A model generated the notes under the pieces. It was not told the origin of the DNA, ran no database searches, and worked only from the letters and a program-made list of their open reading frames with translations. The translations under genes and the position numbers were made by a program. Source: Paenibacillus wynnii (lineage in GTDB: Bacteria; Bacillota; Bacilli; Paenibacillales; Paenibacillaceae). Taken from it: a DNA stretch of 64,000 bases. Shown piece after piece: positions 1-9,918 of the stretch. Position 1 is the first letter of the stretch. Each line of letters begins with the position of its first letter. The stretch lies in the NCBI RefSeq assembly GCF_030812855.1, contig NZ_JAUSTK010000009.1, forward strand, positions 124,001 through 188,000, read 5' to 3'.

Positions 1-17
1 CTTTAGGAGGAATTTCC

Positions 18-1556
18 ATGATTATTCCGGTAAAGAAACGTATTCAGATTTTTGATACCACCCTGCGTGATGGTGAACAGGCTCCAGGTGCCAGCCTGAC
101 TCCCGAGCAAAAGATACTACTTGCCGTAAAGCTGGGCGATCTGGGTGTGGATGTATTGGAGCCCGGTTTTCCAGTATCGAGTCCGGGTGATTTCGCGGCG
201 GTTGAGACGATTTCACGTAAGATACGGAATGTGGAAATTTGCGGTTTTGCACGTGCGGTTAAAGGAGATATTGATGCTGCCCTGAGGGCTACACGTGACG
301 CCGAACGTAGACGTATTCATTTGTTCATCTCGTCCTCCGACATTCATCTGCGCCATCAACTGCGCAAGAGCAGACCTGAGGTTGTGGCTGCTGCAAGAGA
401 AATGACAGCATATGCCCGCCAGTTCTGTGAGGTTGTAGAGTTTACAGCTATGGATGCAGCACGAACCGGAATGGATGACTTAATTGAGATGGTCGAAGCG
501 GTTATTGAAGAGGGAGCTACCATAATCAATTTGCCGGATACCGTAGGTTATGCTCTGCCGGGGGAATACGGAGAGATGTTTCGCAGGGTAAGACTGGGTG
601 CAAGAGGAGGGGAAAGGGTTAGTTATAGTGCTCACTGCCACAATGATTTGGGTCTTGCTGTTGCGAATAGTCTAGCGGCGATCGAGGGGGGAGCGACCCA
701 AATTGAAGTAACCGTTAATGGTGTGGGCGAACGTACGGGTAACTGTGCATTAGAGGAACTGGTGATGGCGCTGGAGACACGCGGGGATGTTCTTGGTGCT
801 GAGACGGGAATTGTTCTGGATAAGTTATATGACGTCTCGCGATGGGTTAGCGGAGCCATGCATTTCCCAATTGCTTATAATAAACCGGTTGTAGGCCGAA
901 ACGCCTTCCAACATGAATCGGGTATTCATCAGGATGGATTGCTGAAGGATCGCAGTACGTACGAGATTATGGACCCTGAGCGTTTGGGGATTCCAAGAAG
1001 CATGATTATTCTGGGCAAGCATTCTGGCAGACATGCATTAAAAGATCGTGTAGCAAAATACGGAATCGCTCTGGACCCTCAGGAACTGGAGACGCTGTAC
1101 GAATCCTTTAAGCAAACAGCAGACCGTCAAAAGGTTGTCAGTGATGATCAGCTGCTTCGAATGGTAAGCAGCACAACAGGTCAGCAGGCACAGGTCTATG
1201 ATCTGGGTGATGTACAGGTCTTGGCCGGAAGTGCACCGCGCCGAATTGCAGCGGTCACCGTTCGTCACTTGAAAAGCGGTACGGAATCGTCGCATACCAG
1301 TATGGGAGACGGACCGCTTGAGGCCGTGATCGCTGCGATTGGGCAAGGGATATCTGAGAATATCGAATTTGCTGGTCTTGAACTCCACTCCCTTGGAAGC
1401 GGGGAGAATGCTCAGGCGGAGGCAGCCGTAATGGTGGAGTGGGAAGGGATGAAATTCAGAGGAACAGCCACCCATCAGGATATTGTAATGGCGGCTGGGA
1501 TTGCTTATATCGCTGCCTGCAACTCTGCTTTGCTCAGCACCCTCTCTGATAAGTAA
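18..1556 (+). CDS. leuA: 2-isopropylmalate synthase
   Basis: Condenses 2-oxoisovalerate with acetyl-CoA in the first committed step of leucine synthesis (cytosolic, divalent metal dependent). The 512-residue length fits the long LeuA form. The catalytic DTTLRDGEQ motif is at residues 13-21, metal ligands H206 and H208 lie in the HCHNDLG motif, and N242 lies in GERTGN. Residues from about 390 to the end form the leucine-binding regulatory domain, so feedback inhibition is expected. An AGGAGG ribosome site at 5-10 supports the ATG. No other leu gene is visible; the upstream part of a possible ilv-leu operon is outside the window. A homologous homocitrate or citramalate synthase is less likely given the motifs. 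Confidence 0.93.
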   Translation: MIIPVKKRIQIFDTTLRDGEQAPGASLTPEQKILLAVKLGDLGVDVLEPGFPVSSPGDFAAVETISRKIRNVEICGFARAVKGDIDAALRATRDAERRRIHLFISSSDIHLRHQLRKSRPEVVAAAREMTAYARQFCEVVEFTAMDAARTGMDDLIEMVEAVIEEGATIINLPDTVGYALPGEYGEMFRRVRLGARGGERVSYSAHCHNDLGLAVANSLAAIEGGATQIEVTVNGVGERTGNCALEELVMALETRGDVLGAETGIVLDKLYDVSRWVSGAMHFPIAYNKPVVGRNAFQHESGIHQDGLLKDRSTYEIMDPERLGIPRSMIILGKHSGRHALKDRVAKYGIALDPQELETLYESFKQTADRQKVVSDDQLLRMVSSTTGQQAQVYDLGDVQVLAGSAPRRIAAVTVRHLKSGTESSHTSMGDGPLEAVIAAIGQGISENIEFAGLELHSLGSGENAQAEAAVMVEWEGMKFRGTATHQDIVMAAGIAYIAACNSALLSTLSDK

Positions 1557-1717
1557 TACCTACAAATTCACGGCCTTACTAAATAAGGAAACTGAAGCTT
1601 CATTTTAGGCTTAAAAAGTAGAGATTTAGAGCGGACGCGCATTTTGTCAAGATGTGGACAAAGTTATCCACAACTTCTTCTGCAATTGTGTAAAAAGCGT
1701 GTAAAACCAGCATTATC

Positions 1718-1754
1718 GCCCCTTTTTTGAATCCTCAAAATAGGGGCTTTTATT
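1718..1754 (+). terminator. Intrinsic terminator of leuA
   Basis: A 13-bp stem (1718-1730 with 1735-1747, one mismatch, GCCCC at the base) closes a 4-nt loop and is followed by TTTTATT. It lies about 160 nt after the leuA stop and between DnaA boxes. Confidence 0.8.
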
Positions 1755-1841
1755 AAGGAGATAAGTTGTGGAAATTGTGGATAATGTGGATAAATCGGTG
1801 GATAAAAAATCATTGACAACATAAATAGCGATTTAATGCCT

Positions 1842-1868
1842 AAAAAAAGACCCAAAGGGTCTTTTTTT
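1842..1868. terminator. Bidirectional terminator between leuA and ydiF
   Basis: A 12-bp perfect stem, seven A, GACCC, a three-base loop, GGGTC and seven T, reads as a terminator on both strands. It probably ends ydiF transcription from the right. It is embedded in the DnaA-box cluster. Confidence 0.85.
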
Positions 1869-1964
1869 AGGGAAGGTTATACACCGAATCTGGGGATACA
1901 GCTGTGGATAAGTATTTATGAACAAAACCAAAACAGTTTAAAAATATTTTCTGTGTAATTTACA

Positions 1965-3920
1965 CTATTCGTCAGCTAGAATTTCCCATTCGCTAAAATA
2001 TCCTGCCAGCCGCTCTTTTTTGATTTTTAAATCCTGTTCATGCTCCTGCAGCGCCATATAATCCTGATAGACCTCCGGCTTCGTCATTTCATTCTCTATA
2101 CCGGCAATTTCTTCTTCCAAGGAGGAAATGTTTTCTTCCAGTTCGGCAATACGCCGCTGGCGGGTACGTTCCTCTCGTTTGGTCTGTTTATCCGCTTCAA
2201 AGGAGGTAGAAGTTCCTTTTTCAACAATTGTGGCGCTGTCCTTTCCGATATTCTTTGAGGCTCCTGCGGATGCTTGCTCTGCTGCTTCTTTGGCAATATC
2301 CTCAAGCTCGCGTTTTTTATCGACATAATCATCGTAGTTCCCAAGATAAGGATCAATACCGTTCGGATGAAGCTCTAATACACGCTCCGCCATCTTGTTA
2401 AGGAAATACCGGTCATGGGATATGAAAAGCAAAGTGCCCTCAAAATCCATCAGTGCGGCCTCAAGCACTTCCCGGCTGACCAAATCCAAATGGTTGGTAG
2501 GCTCATCGAGAATAAGCATGTTAGCACCGCGCAGCATGAGCTTGGAGAGGGCAACCCGCGCTTTTTCACCGCCGCTTAATGCCGCAATCCTTTTCAGGAC
2601 ATCCTCGCCGCTGAACAGGAAGTTGCCGAGAATGGTTCTAATCCGAGCTTCCTCCAGCATCGGATATTCGCTCCATAGCTCTTCAAGAACGGTATTACGA
2701 GGGTTGAGACGGGTCTGCTCCTGATCATAGTAACCAATCTTTACCTTGGCACCCCAGTTCACGCTTCCGGCCGAAGGCTCACGGCTGCCGATTAGGCATT
2801 GCAGCAAGGTGGACTTCCCGATTCCGTTTGGACCAATAAGTGCAGCAGTTTCACCGCGCCGAAGTTCAAAGGATGCCCCAGTGAACAAGGGTTCGCCTTC
2901 AACAAAGGCGACTGCGGCGTCACGAACCTGCAATACCTCTTTACCGGACATGAAATCAGGCTCGAAGGAAAAGTTGGCTTTTTTTAGATCACCCATAGGT
3001 TTATCCAATCGGTCCATTTTCTCCAAGGCCTTACGCCGGCTTTGTGCCCGTTTTGTAGTTGAGGCCCGTACGATATTGCGTTGAACAAAATCCTCCATAC
3101 GGGAAATTTCATCCTGTTGCTTATCGTATTGCTTAAGTCTGATTTCATACTCGGCAGCTTTAAGTTCCATATATCGTGAGTAATTTCCAGTGTAGCGTTG
3201 GGATTGATGGCGTTCGATCTCGACTATGGTAGTGACAAGACGATCTAGGAAATAACGGTCATGGGATACGACCAGTATCCCGCCGGCATACCCTCGTAAA
3301 TAATCCTCCAGCCAAGTGAGGGTTGCGATATCCAAATGGTTGGTAGGCTCATCCAGTAACAGAAGATCAGGGGCCTGAAGTAGAATGCGGGCCAATGCGA
3401 GTCTAGTCTTCTGACCGCCGCTTAATGTGGAGATCGGTGTCTCTGGAGCAAAGTCGCCAAAGCCCATGCCGTGGAGAATACTCCGAATACGTGTATTCAT
3501 TTCGTAGCCGCCATGATCCTTGAACCAATCTGAACGCTGGGCGTACTTTTCCAGCAGGTCTTCATATCGCTTCGGATCTTCCGCAAGCCGTGGATCAGCA
3601 ATCTGCTGCTCCAGCCGACGAAGTTCTCCCTCTGCTTCTATCAGCGGAGCGAATACAGCCAACATCTCTTCTTGAATGCTGCGCTCGGATTGCAATCCGC
3701 TGTTCTGGGCCAAGTAACCAATGGTGGTTTCTTTTGATTTATGAATTTGTCCGCCGTCATAAGACATTTCTCCGGCTAGAATTTGTAGGAATGTAGATTT
3801 ACCGGCACCGTTAACTCCCACGAGACCGACTCTTTCCTTTTCATTTACTTGCAGGCTGATGCCGTCTAATATGCTTGTTATACCGTATGATTTCGTAATA
3901 CCTGTCGCTTGAAGAAGCAT
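1965..3920 (-). CDS. ydiF: ABC-F family ATPase, YdiF-like
   Basis: A soluble ABC-F protein of 651 residues with two ATPase domains and no membrane segments; the family acts on ribosomes (translation factor or antibiotic protection). Walker A GVNGAGKS is at 35-42, followed by LSGGQ and LDEPTNHLD. The second domain has GPNGIGKS, LSGGE and another LDEPTNHLD. A charged linker separates the domains and a coiled coil rich in E, R and K fills the last 90 residues, as in YdiF/Uup types. The start at 3920 is preferred because GGAGG lies 10 nt upstream; the frame extends to an ATG at 3941 that has no ribosome site. Divergent from the folate-ligase operon. The exact ABC-F subtype cannot be fixed by reading. 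Confidence 0.9.
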   Translation of the reverse strand: MLLQATGITKSYGITSILDGISLQVNEKERVGLVGVNGAGKSTFLQILAGEMSYDGGQIHKSKETTIGYLAQNSGLQSERSIQEEMLAVFAPLIEAEGELRRLEQQIADPRLAEDPKRYEDLLEKYAQRSDWFKDHGGYEMNTRIRSILHGMGFGDFAPETPISTLSGGQKTRLALARILLQAPDLLLLDEPTNHLDIATLTWLEDYLRGYAGGILVVSHDRYFLDRLVTTIVEIERHQSQRYTGNYSRYMELKAAEYEIRLKQYDKQQDEISRMEDFVQRNIVRASTTKRAQSRRKALEKMDRLDKPMGDLKKANFSFEPDFMSGKEVLQVRDAAVAFVEGEPLFTGASFELRRGETAALIGPNGIGKSTLLQCLIGSREPSAGSVNWGAKVKIGYYDQEQTRLNPRNTVLEELWSEYPMLEEARIRTILGNFLFSGEDVLKRIAALSGGEKARVALSKLMLRGANMLILDEPTNHLDLVSREVLEAALMDFEGTLLFISHDRYFLNKMAERVLELHPNGIDPYLGNYDDYVDKKRELEDIAKEAAEQASAGASKNIGKDSATIVEKGTSTSFEADKQTKREERTRQRRIAELEENISSLEEEIAGIENEMTKPEVYQDYMALQEHEQDLKIKKERLAGYFSEWEILADE

Positions 3921-4139
3921 AACAATGAAACCTCCACCCATGCATTTTTCGCCTTGGCATCTATAGCCGCAGCCTTGGATTATCTATTACTTTAGTTTAC
4001 ATGAAAAGCGTTTTCTACGCGAGAGCCTGCAACTGGCGGGTGAGATTACGTATTTAAGCTATCTTGGCGAACCGGGGACAAGAGTGGTAAACTGAATGTA
4101 CCAACAAGATTAGGAATGGAAAAGAGGAGGGGGCCGCTG

Positions 4140-4769
4140 ATGTCAGGCCACGATGTTATCCTCGCTGAAGAAAAGCAGGTGCTTCGCCGTCAGATGGCTG
4201 TTGCCCGGGACACGGTATCCCCCGACCAGAGAGAGTACTTATCCTCGCTGGTCTGCGGTCATGCTTGGAACTTTCTGCAGATGAATAATGCAACTTCTCT
4301 TATGACCTACGTCGCCTTTCGTTCCGAGCTGGATACCCGGCCTATTATCGGCAAAGCTTGGGAGGAACAGTGGGAAGTATATTTACCCCGTGTGCTTCCC
4401 GGCAGCGGGACGATGGCCGTACATCGGGTTCGTTCCTGGAGCGAGCTGGCTCCCGGAGCCTTCGGGATTCCGGAACCGATTGTTCCCGAGGAAACCGATT
4501 CAACTCTTAGTTCTTTGCCGGCCATTGTATTTGTACCTGGGCTCGCTTTTGACAAGCGGGGTGGCAGGCTTGGCTACGGGCGAGGCTACTATGACCGTTT
4601 ACGGGCGACCTGGGAGTCTGTTACTCTGGATTCGGAGATACCTCCGATTTGGATTGGACTTGCCTACAGTATACAGCTGGTAGATAAAGTGCCAATGGAT
4701 ATTCATGATGCCTTCATGGATTTTCTAATTACCGAGGATGGCATACTAGACTGTCGGAAGGAGAATTAG
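4140..4769 (+). CDS. 5-formyltetrahydrofolate cyclo-ligase
   Basis: ATP-dependent enzyme converting 5-formyl-THF to 5,10-methenyl-THF in one-carbon metabolism. The 209-residue frame shows the family's N-terminal K/R-rich helix ([10 protein letters not shown]), a central substrate region ([10 protein letters not shown]) and the C-terminal glycine-rich [13 protein letters not shown] signature near residue 140. An AGGAGG at 4125-4130 sits 9 nt before the ATG at 4140; a longer frame from 4116 exists but its ATG precedes the ribosome site. Its stop is 2 nt before moaC, so the two are co-transcribed and probably coupled. Confidence 0.92.
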   Translation: MSGHDVILAEEKQVLRRQMAVARDTVSPDQREYLSSLVCGHAWNFLQMNNATSLMTYVAFRSELDTRPIIGKAWEEQWEVYLPRVLPGSGTMAVHRVRSWSELAPGAFGIPEPIVPEETDSTLSSLPAIVFVPGLAFDKRGGRLGYGRGYYDRLRATWESVTLDSEIPPIWIGLAYSIQLVDKVPMDIHDAFMDFLITEDGILDCRKEN

Positions 4770-4771
4770 GA

Positions 4772-5248
4772 TTGAAGCTGACACATTTCAACGAGCAAGG
4801 AAGAGCAAGAATGGTTGATGTGAGCGACAAGGAAATTACCACTCGGATGGCTACCGCAGTAAGTCAGGTCAAGATGTCTCCCGGGACATTCAAGGCCATT
4901 AAGGAAGGCACCGTTGGTAAAGGGGATGTCCTTGCCGTTGCTCAGGTTGCCGGAATTATGGCGGCCAAGAAGACGGCAGACTGGATACCCATGTGCCATC
5001 CATTACCGCTTACGGGTATTGATATCCGCTTTTCCGATAACAACAAAGATGAACTATATATAGAAGCAACAGTCAAAACTACAGGGAAGACGGGTGTGGA
5101 GATGGAGGCGCTGACCGCTGTTTCCGCATGTGCATTAACTGTGTACGACATGTGCAAGGCACTGCAGAAGGACATGATTATTGGACCGACCATGCTTGTC
5201 TCCAAGAGTGGCGGCAAGAATGGGGATTACGAGCGGGAAGAAGGATAA
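4772..5248 (+). CDS. moaC: Cyclic pyranopterin monophosphate synthase MoaC
   Basis: Acts with MoaA to turn GTP-derived 3',8-cyclo-GTP into cyclic pyranopterin monophosphate, the first intermediate of molybdopterin. The 158 residues match the usual length. Visible signatures are [11 protein letters not shown] (around residue 72), [11 protein letters not shown] and a C-terminal KSGG. The start is TTG, chosen because AAGGAG lies 8 nt upstream and no closer ATG exists. It is followed 44 nt later by moaB, another molybdenum-cofactor gene. No moaA, moaD, moaE or moeA is in the window, so the pathway is completed elsewhere. Confidence 0.93.
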   Translation: MKLTHFNEQGRARMVDVSDKEITTRMATAVSQVKMSPGTFKAIKEGTVGKGDVLAVAQVAGIMAAKKTADWIPMCHPLPLTGIDIRFSDNNKDELYIEATVKTTGKTGVEMEALTAVSACALTVYDMCKALQKDMIIGPTMLVSKSGGKNGDYEREEG

Positions 5249-5292
5249 TATCCTGGAGCACTACAAAGTACATAGAGAGGAAGGTCGAACCT

Positions 5293-5778
5293 ATGGCGTG
5301 GAAGACAGCAATCCTGACAGCTAGCGATAAAGGGGCTAGAGGTGAACGTGAAGATACGAGCGCCCAGGTCATCAGGGAACTGGTTGAGGAGGAGCTTGGG
5401 GGCGAGATTGTTGAATACAGAATCGTACCCGATGAGCAGGATGAGATTATCGCGGCATTAATTGAATTGACAGATTATTTTCAGGCCGATCTGGTACTGA
5501 CAACCGGTGGAACAGATCTGGCGATACGTGATGTAACACCCGAAGCAACCCGGCGTGTAATCGAGCGGGAGGTACCTGGACTATCGGAAGCTATGCGGAG
5601 TACTGTTATGCAGAAGAATCGGAGTGTAATGCTGTTTCGCGGGATATGCGGTATTCGCGGACGTACACTTATTGTCAATCTGCCCGGAACTCCGAAAGGT
5701 GTTCACGAGAATCTGGCGGCCATAATGGATCAGCTGCCTGAAGCACTTTTAATGGTCACAGGCCAATATCGTCAATAA
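5293..5778 (+). CDS. moaB: Molybdopterin adenylyltransferase, MoaB/MogA family
   Basis: MoaB/MogA proteins adenylylate molybdopterin before molybdate insertion. The 161-residue frame contains the MPT-binding TTGGTD motif (about residue 73), DVTPEA, and PGTPKGVHENL near the C terminus. The start at 5293 has a GAGGAAGG ribosome site; the frame is open upstream into moaC, but that extension reads as moaC in another frame and is rejected. In B. subtilis I recall rex between moaC and tatA; no rex is visible here and moaB takes that place. Whether the protein is closer to MogA or MoaB was not settled. Confidence 0.88.
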   Translation: MAWKTAILTASDKGARGEREDTSAQVIRELVEEELGGEIVEYRIVPDEQDEIIAALIELTDYFQADLVLTTGGTDLAIRDVTPEATRRVIEREVPGLSEAMRSTVMQKNRSVMLFRGICGIRGRTLIVNLPGTPKGVHENLAAIMDQLPEALLMVTGQYRQ

Positions 5779-5939
5779 CCACCTCTGTTCAAAAGAAAGC
5801 CTTGCGGCAGCTCTCCCTGTTACTACAATCGTTACAGCATTTGTCATAGATAAGAGATGCATGTGTGACATTAGTTATGGTATCATTGAATTGTTAGAAC
5901 GATATCGTGAACGGTTAACAGTAACAAGGAGGGATAACT

Positions 5940-6179
5940 ATGCCGAATATAGGTACACCAGGAATTATTTTGTTAGTCATATTGGCGCTGCTGCTCTTTG
6001 GTCCTAATAAACTTCCAGAGCTTGGCCGTGCGGTAGGACGGACTTTTCGTGAGTTTAAAGAAGGTGCGCGTGATGTTATAGGCGATGCAGAACCGACTCA
6101 TAAAAAAGAAGCTCCTGTTGCGGCTGCCCCGCAGAACGTTTCTGCAAATATTACGCAGGACAAACGCTTGCCGGAATAA
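5940..6179 (+). CDS. tatA: Sec-independent translocase subunit TatA
   Basis: Pore-forming TatA subunit of the twin-arginine export system. The 79 residues show a short periplasm-facing start, one membrane helix (about 7-21), the FGPNKLPELGR hinge and an amphipathic helix (GRTFREFKEGARD), then a short Pro/Ala tail. AAGGAGG precedes the ATG. It is followed 114 nt later by tatC, giving a minimal TatA-TatC system as in Gram-positives that lack TatB. Confidence 0.95.
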   Translation: MPNIGTPGIILLVILALLLFGPNKLPELGRAVGRTFREFKEGARDVIGDAEPTHKKEAPVAAAPQNVSANITQDKRLPE

Positions 6180-6195
6180 TAGTACAACGAACACA

Positions 6196-6243
6196 GGGGG
6201 CTATCCTGTAAGTCACAAAGACTTATGGGACACTCCCTTTTTT
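6196..6243 (+). terminator. Hairpin between tatA and tatC
   Basis: A stem of GGGGG with CTCCC, extended by GTAAGTC pairing with GACTTAT, is followed by six T. It would partially terminate transcription after tatA and so give more TatA than TatC, the usual stoichiometry. Confidence 0.6.
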
Positions 6244-6293
6244 GCGCTTAAAAGCCAATATGAACTTTATAGCTGAAATGGGATGGTGGCAGC

Positions 6294-7055
6294 ATGTCTC
6301 TGGAATCGGAAGGAATGTCGGTGGTTGATCATCTCACCGAACTGCGCAAAAGAATCATCTATGTGCTGCTTGTATTTTTAGCGGGACTTGTGGGCGGACT
6401 GTTCTGTGCGAGACCCATTTATAATTATCTGATCAGCGCGGATATTGCCCAAGGCTTCGTCTTGCATGCTTTTTCGTTTTGGGATGGGATCGGGATGTAT
6501 ATGAAGATTGCGATGACGGTATCACTTGTGTTATCCATACCTTTCATCGTTTATCAGCTGTGGGCGTTTATAAGTCCCGGACTGCGCCCGGAGGAACGAA
6601 CAGCAACCCTGCGTTATGTACCTTATGTATTCATACTTTTTGTACTCGGTGTCGCTTTTGCTTATTACGTTATTTTTCCAATGGCACTCTCCTTTACCAT
6701 CTCCATTACTAGAAGTATGGGGCTTGAAGAGACTTACGGAATCGCACAATATTTCAGCTTTATGTTCAGTTTGGTCATACCGTTGGCGATCTTGTTTGAG
6801 CTACCCTTGCTCGTTATGTTTTTGACTAAGCTACGTATTCTTAATCCGCTGCGTCTGCGTAAAATGCGTAGATATGCTTACTTTGCGCTTGTCTTTATTG
6901 CGGTGGTCATTACTCCGCCGGACTTCATTTCGGACTTTCTAGTCACGATTCCACTGCTGGTGCTCTATGAGTTCAGTGTATTTCTGTCCTCCATTGTGTA
7001 CCGTAAGCAACTTACTGCCGATGCGGAGCGGGAGGCGCGTTATAGTAAGACCTAA
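6294..7055 (+). CDS. tatC: Sec-independent translocase subunit TatC
   Basis: Multi-spanning receptor for twin-arginine signal peptides. 253 residues with six predicted membrane segments. Family signatures are HLTELRKRI near the N terminus (about residue 12), the PFIVYQLWAFISPGL stretch after the second helix, and VITPPDFISD in the last third. The ribosome site is weak (GGATGG, about 7 nt before the ATG). Partner of the upstream tatA. Confidence 0.95.
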   Translation: MSLESEGMSVVDHLTELRKRIIYVLLVFLAGLVGGLFCARPIYNYLISADIAQGFVLHAFSFWDGIGMYMKIAMTVSLVLSIPFIVYQLWAFISPGLRPEERTATLRYVPYVFILFVLGVAFAYYVIFPMALSFTISITRSMGLEETYGIAQYFSFMFSLVIPLAILFELPLLVMFLTKLRILNPLRLRKMRRYAYFALVFIAVVITPPDFISDFLVTIPLLVLYEFSVFLSSIVYRKQLTADAEREARYSKT

Positions 7056-7096
7056 ACCCTCCAGAGGTTGACTATAGGAGCGAACAGAGCGGAGGG

Positions 7097-7142
7097 TCGG
7101 AGGGATTCTGAAGAAACGGCAGTGTTCGCAAGAACCCTCCGA
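7097..7142. repeat. Intergenic hairpin after tatC
   Basis: TCGGAGGG plus TTCT at 7097-7108 pairs with AGAACCCTCCGA at 7131-7142. There is no T-tract, so it is not a standard terminator. GGAGGG/CCCTCC blocks also recur just upstream (7056-7096), which suggests a palindromic intergenic repeat. The remaining DNA up to the groE promoter shows no gene. Confidence 0.5.
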
Positions 7143-7308
7143 ACCCGTAGCGGTTTGTTTCACATACGTTCAACCACTGATTTTGGTTTTGAGCCAAGAT
7201 TTTAAGGCATATTTTTTTTCGGAGTGGATAGAATGAAAGAAGGTATGACTTGTACAGGCCCTAAAACCATATTTTTCCCGAAAAAGAGGGCGATTTGTGT
7301 AAAAGGAC

Positions 7309-7375
7309 TTGAAATTCCCATTCAAGTTGAGTATCATAAAAATTGTTGTTAGCACTATAGGCTGTCGAGTGCTAA
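7309..7375 (+). promoter_or_regulatory. groESL promoter with CIRCE operator
   Basis: A sigma-A type promoter, TTGAAA at 7309-7314, 17 bp, TATCAT at 7332-7337, is followed by an HrcA-binding CIRCE element at 7349-7375. The CIRCE arms are TTAGCACTA and GAGTGCTAA with a 9-bp spacer; one base of the left arm departs from the consensus. The operator lies in the untranslated leader about 145 nt before groES. Confidence 0.93.
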
Positions 7376-7519
7376 TGTGCTGAAAAATATGGAAACAGGC
7401 GCTGAATGTTACGCTAAGCTCATATTTTTCGAGAATATCTGTGAATCTAACGATTCATTTGATAGTCCTAACTATTGTTTTCAAGGTAAAAAACATAATT
7501 CAAAGGAGGCTATTTTTTC

Positions 7520-7801
7520 ATGATCAAACCTTTAGGTGAACGCGTATTAGTAGAAGCGAGCGAAGCGGAGGAAACCACTTCTTTCGGAATCGTACTTCCA
7601 GACTCTTCAAAGGAAAAGCCGCAAGAAGGTAAAGTTATTGCCGTAGGAAGCGGAGCATTGAAGGATGGAGTTCGTGTACCTTTGGAAGTTAAAGAAGGCG
7701 ATCGCGTTATTTTCTCCAAGTATGCAGGAACAGAAATCAAGTATGAAGGTAAAGAATATTTGATTATGAAAGAAAGCGACATTCACGCGATCTTGGGCTA
7801 A
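7520..7801 (+). CDS. groES: Co-chaperonin GroES
   Basis: Caps the GroEL ring in ATP-dependent protein folding. 93 residues, the usual length, with the N-terminal [11 protein letters not shown] strand, the mobile loop around residues 16-30, and the C-terminal [20 protein letters not shown] lies 11 nt before the ATG. First gene of the CIRCE-controlled groESL operon, so induced when HrcA is inactivated by heat or unfolded protein. Confidence 0.97.
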   Translation: MIKPLGERVLVEASEAEETTSFGIVLPDSSKEKPQEGKVIAVGSGALKDGVRVPLEVKEGDRVIFSKYAGTEIKYEGKEYLIMKESDIHAILG

Positions 7802-7872
7802 GCACAAGATTCTCATAAGTAGTAACCCAATTACTTACAACACATAAGATTATGCTTCCGGGGTAGTTTTGA

Positions 7873-9555
<1,683 letters not shown>

Positions 9556-9645
9556 GATTTTTGAGCCTTGCATTGGTGAAGTAGTCTAGGCTATTTCAGC
9601 CCAGTTTGAGAACTGGTCACGTTAAAAACTATTTTCTAAAGTATA

Positions 9646-9679
9646 GACTACTTCCTAAAAACAGGAGGTAGTCTTTTTT
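9646..9679 (+). terminator. groESL terminator overlapping an integrase ribosome site
   Basis: The 11-bp stem 9646-9656 with 9663-9673 (one G-T pair) is followed by six T. Its right arm contains AGGAGG, which is also the ribosome site for the integrase remnant at 9680. The left arm can alternatively pair with 9578-9588. Confidence 0.85.
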
Positions 9680-9790
9680 ATGTTATTAAAATTTGCTTTT
9701 CAGGATTTTCTCGATGACAGACGGTTTAAGAACACAACAGAAAAGAATATAAGGAACTATCAAACTATGCTTGGTGAGTTTGTGGGGTAA
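9680..9790 (+). pseudogene. Truncated tyrosine recombinase (integrase) N terminus
   Basis: A 36-codon frame with AGGAGG 11 nt upstream. The segment FLDDRRFKN...TEKNIRNYQTMLGEF resembles the start of the SAM-like core-binding domain of phage and ICE tyrosine integrases. A TAA stop ends it before any catalytic domain, and no R-H-R-Y region follows. I read it as a relic of the recombinase that brought the AT-rich DNA to the right. The identification comes from pattern alone and is short. Confidence 0.55.
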
Positions 9791-9808
9791 AATGTAAAAC
9801 GATACGAT

Positions 9809-9862
9809 AGCCTATAATTCCAGTATGTGGTATTATAGGCTCAATATACATATATGATGTAT
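9809..9862. promoter_or_regulatory. Two inverted repeats upstream of the ImmA/IrrE gene
   Basis: AGCCTATAAT at 9809-9818 pairs perfectly with ATTATAGGCT at 9832-9841. A second repeat, ATACAT, 5 bp, ATGTAT, lies at 9846-9862. Both sit 57-110 nt before the start of the protease gene and could be operators for its N-terminal XRE-like domain; this role is inferred. Confidence 0.5.
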
Positions 9863-9918
9863 GAGTTGGAATGTAGGACTTAAGTAATAGGGTTGAGAAT
9901 ATTTACAGGAGGTGAACT

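Larger units (their letters stand above)
1653..1911. promoter_or_regulatory. DnaA-box cluster
   Basis: Four perfect TTATCCACA boxes lie within about 250 bp: 1664-1672 on the + strand, and 1776-1784, 1785-1793 and 1903-1911 on the - strand. The middle pair abut directly. One-mismatch boxes are at 1653-1661, 1797-1805 and 1877-1885. The interval lies between the leuA and ydiF stop codons, so it is not an upstream promoter. No dnaA, dnaN or other origin gene is near, which argues for a DnaA-titration or timing cluster rather than oriC. Confidence 0.75.

Noticed and set aside
1653..1911. DnaA boxes as oriC
   Set aside because: No dnaA, dnaN, rpmH or gidA neighbours and no AT-rich unwinding segment of typical length between boxes.
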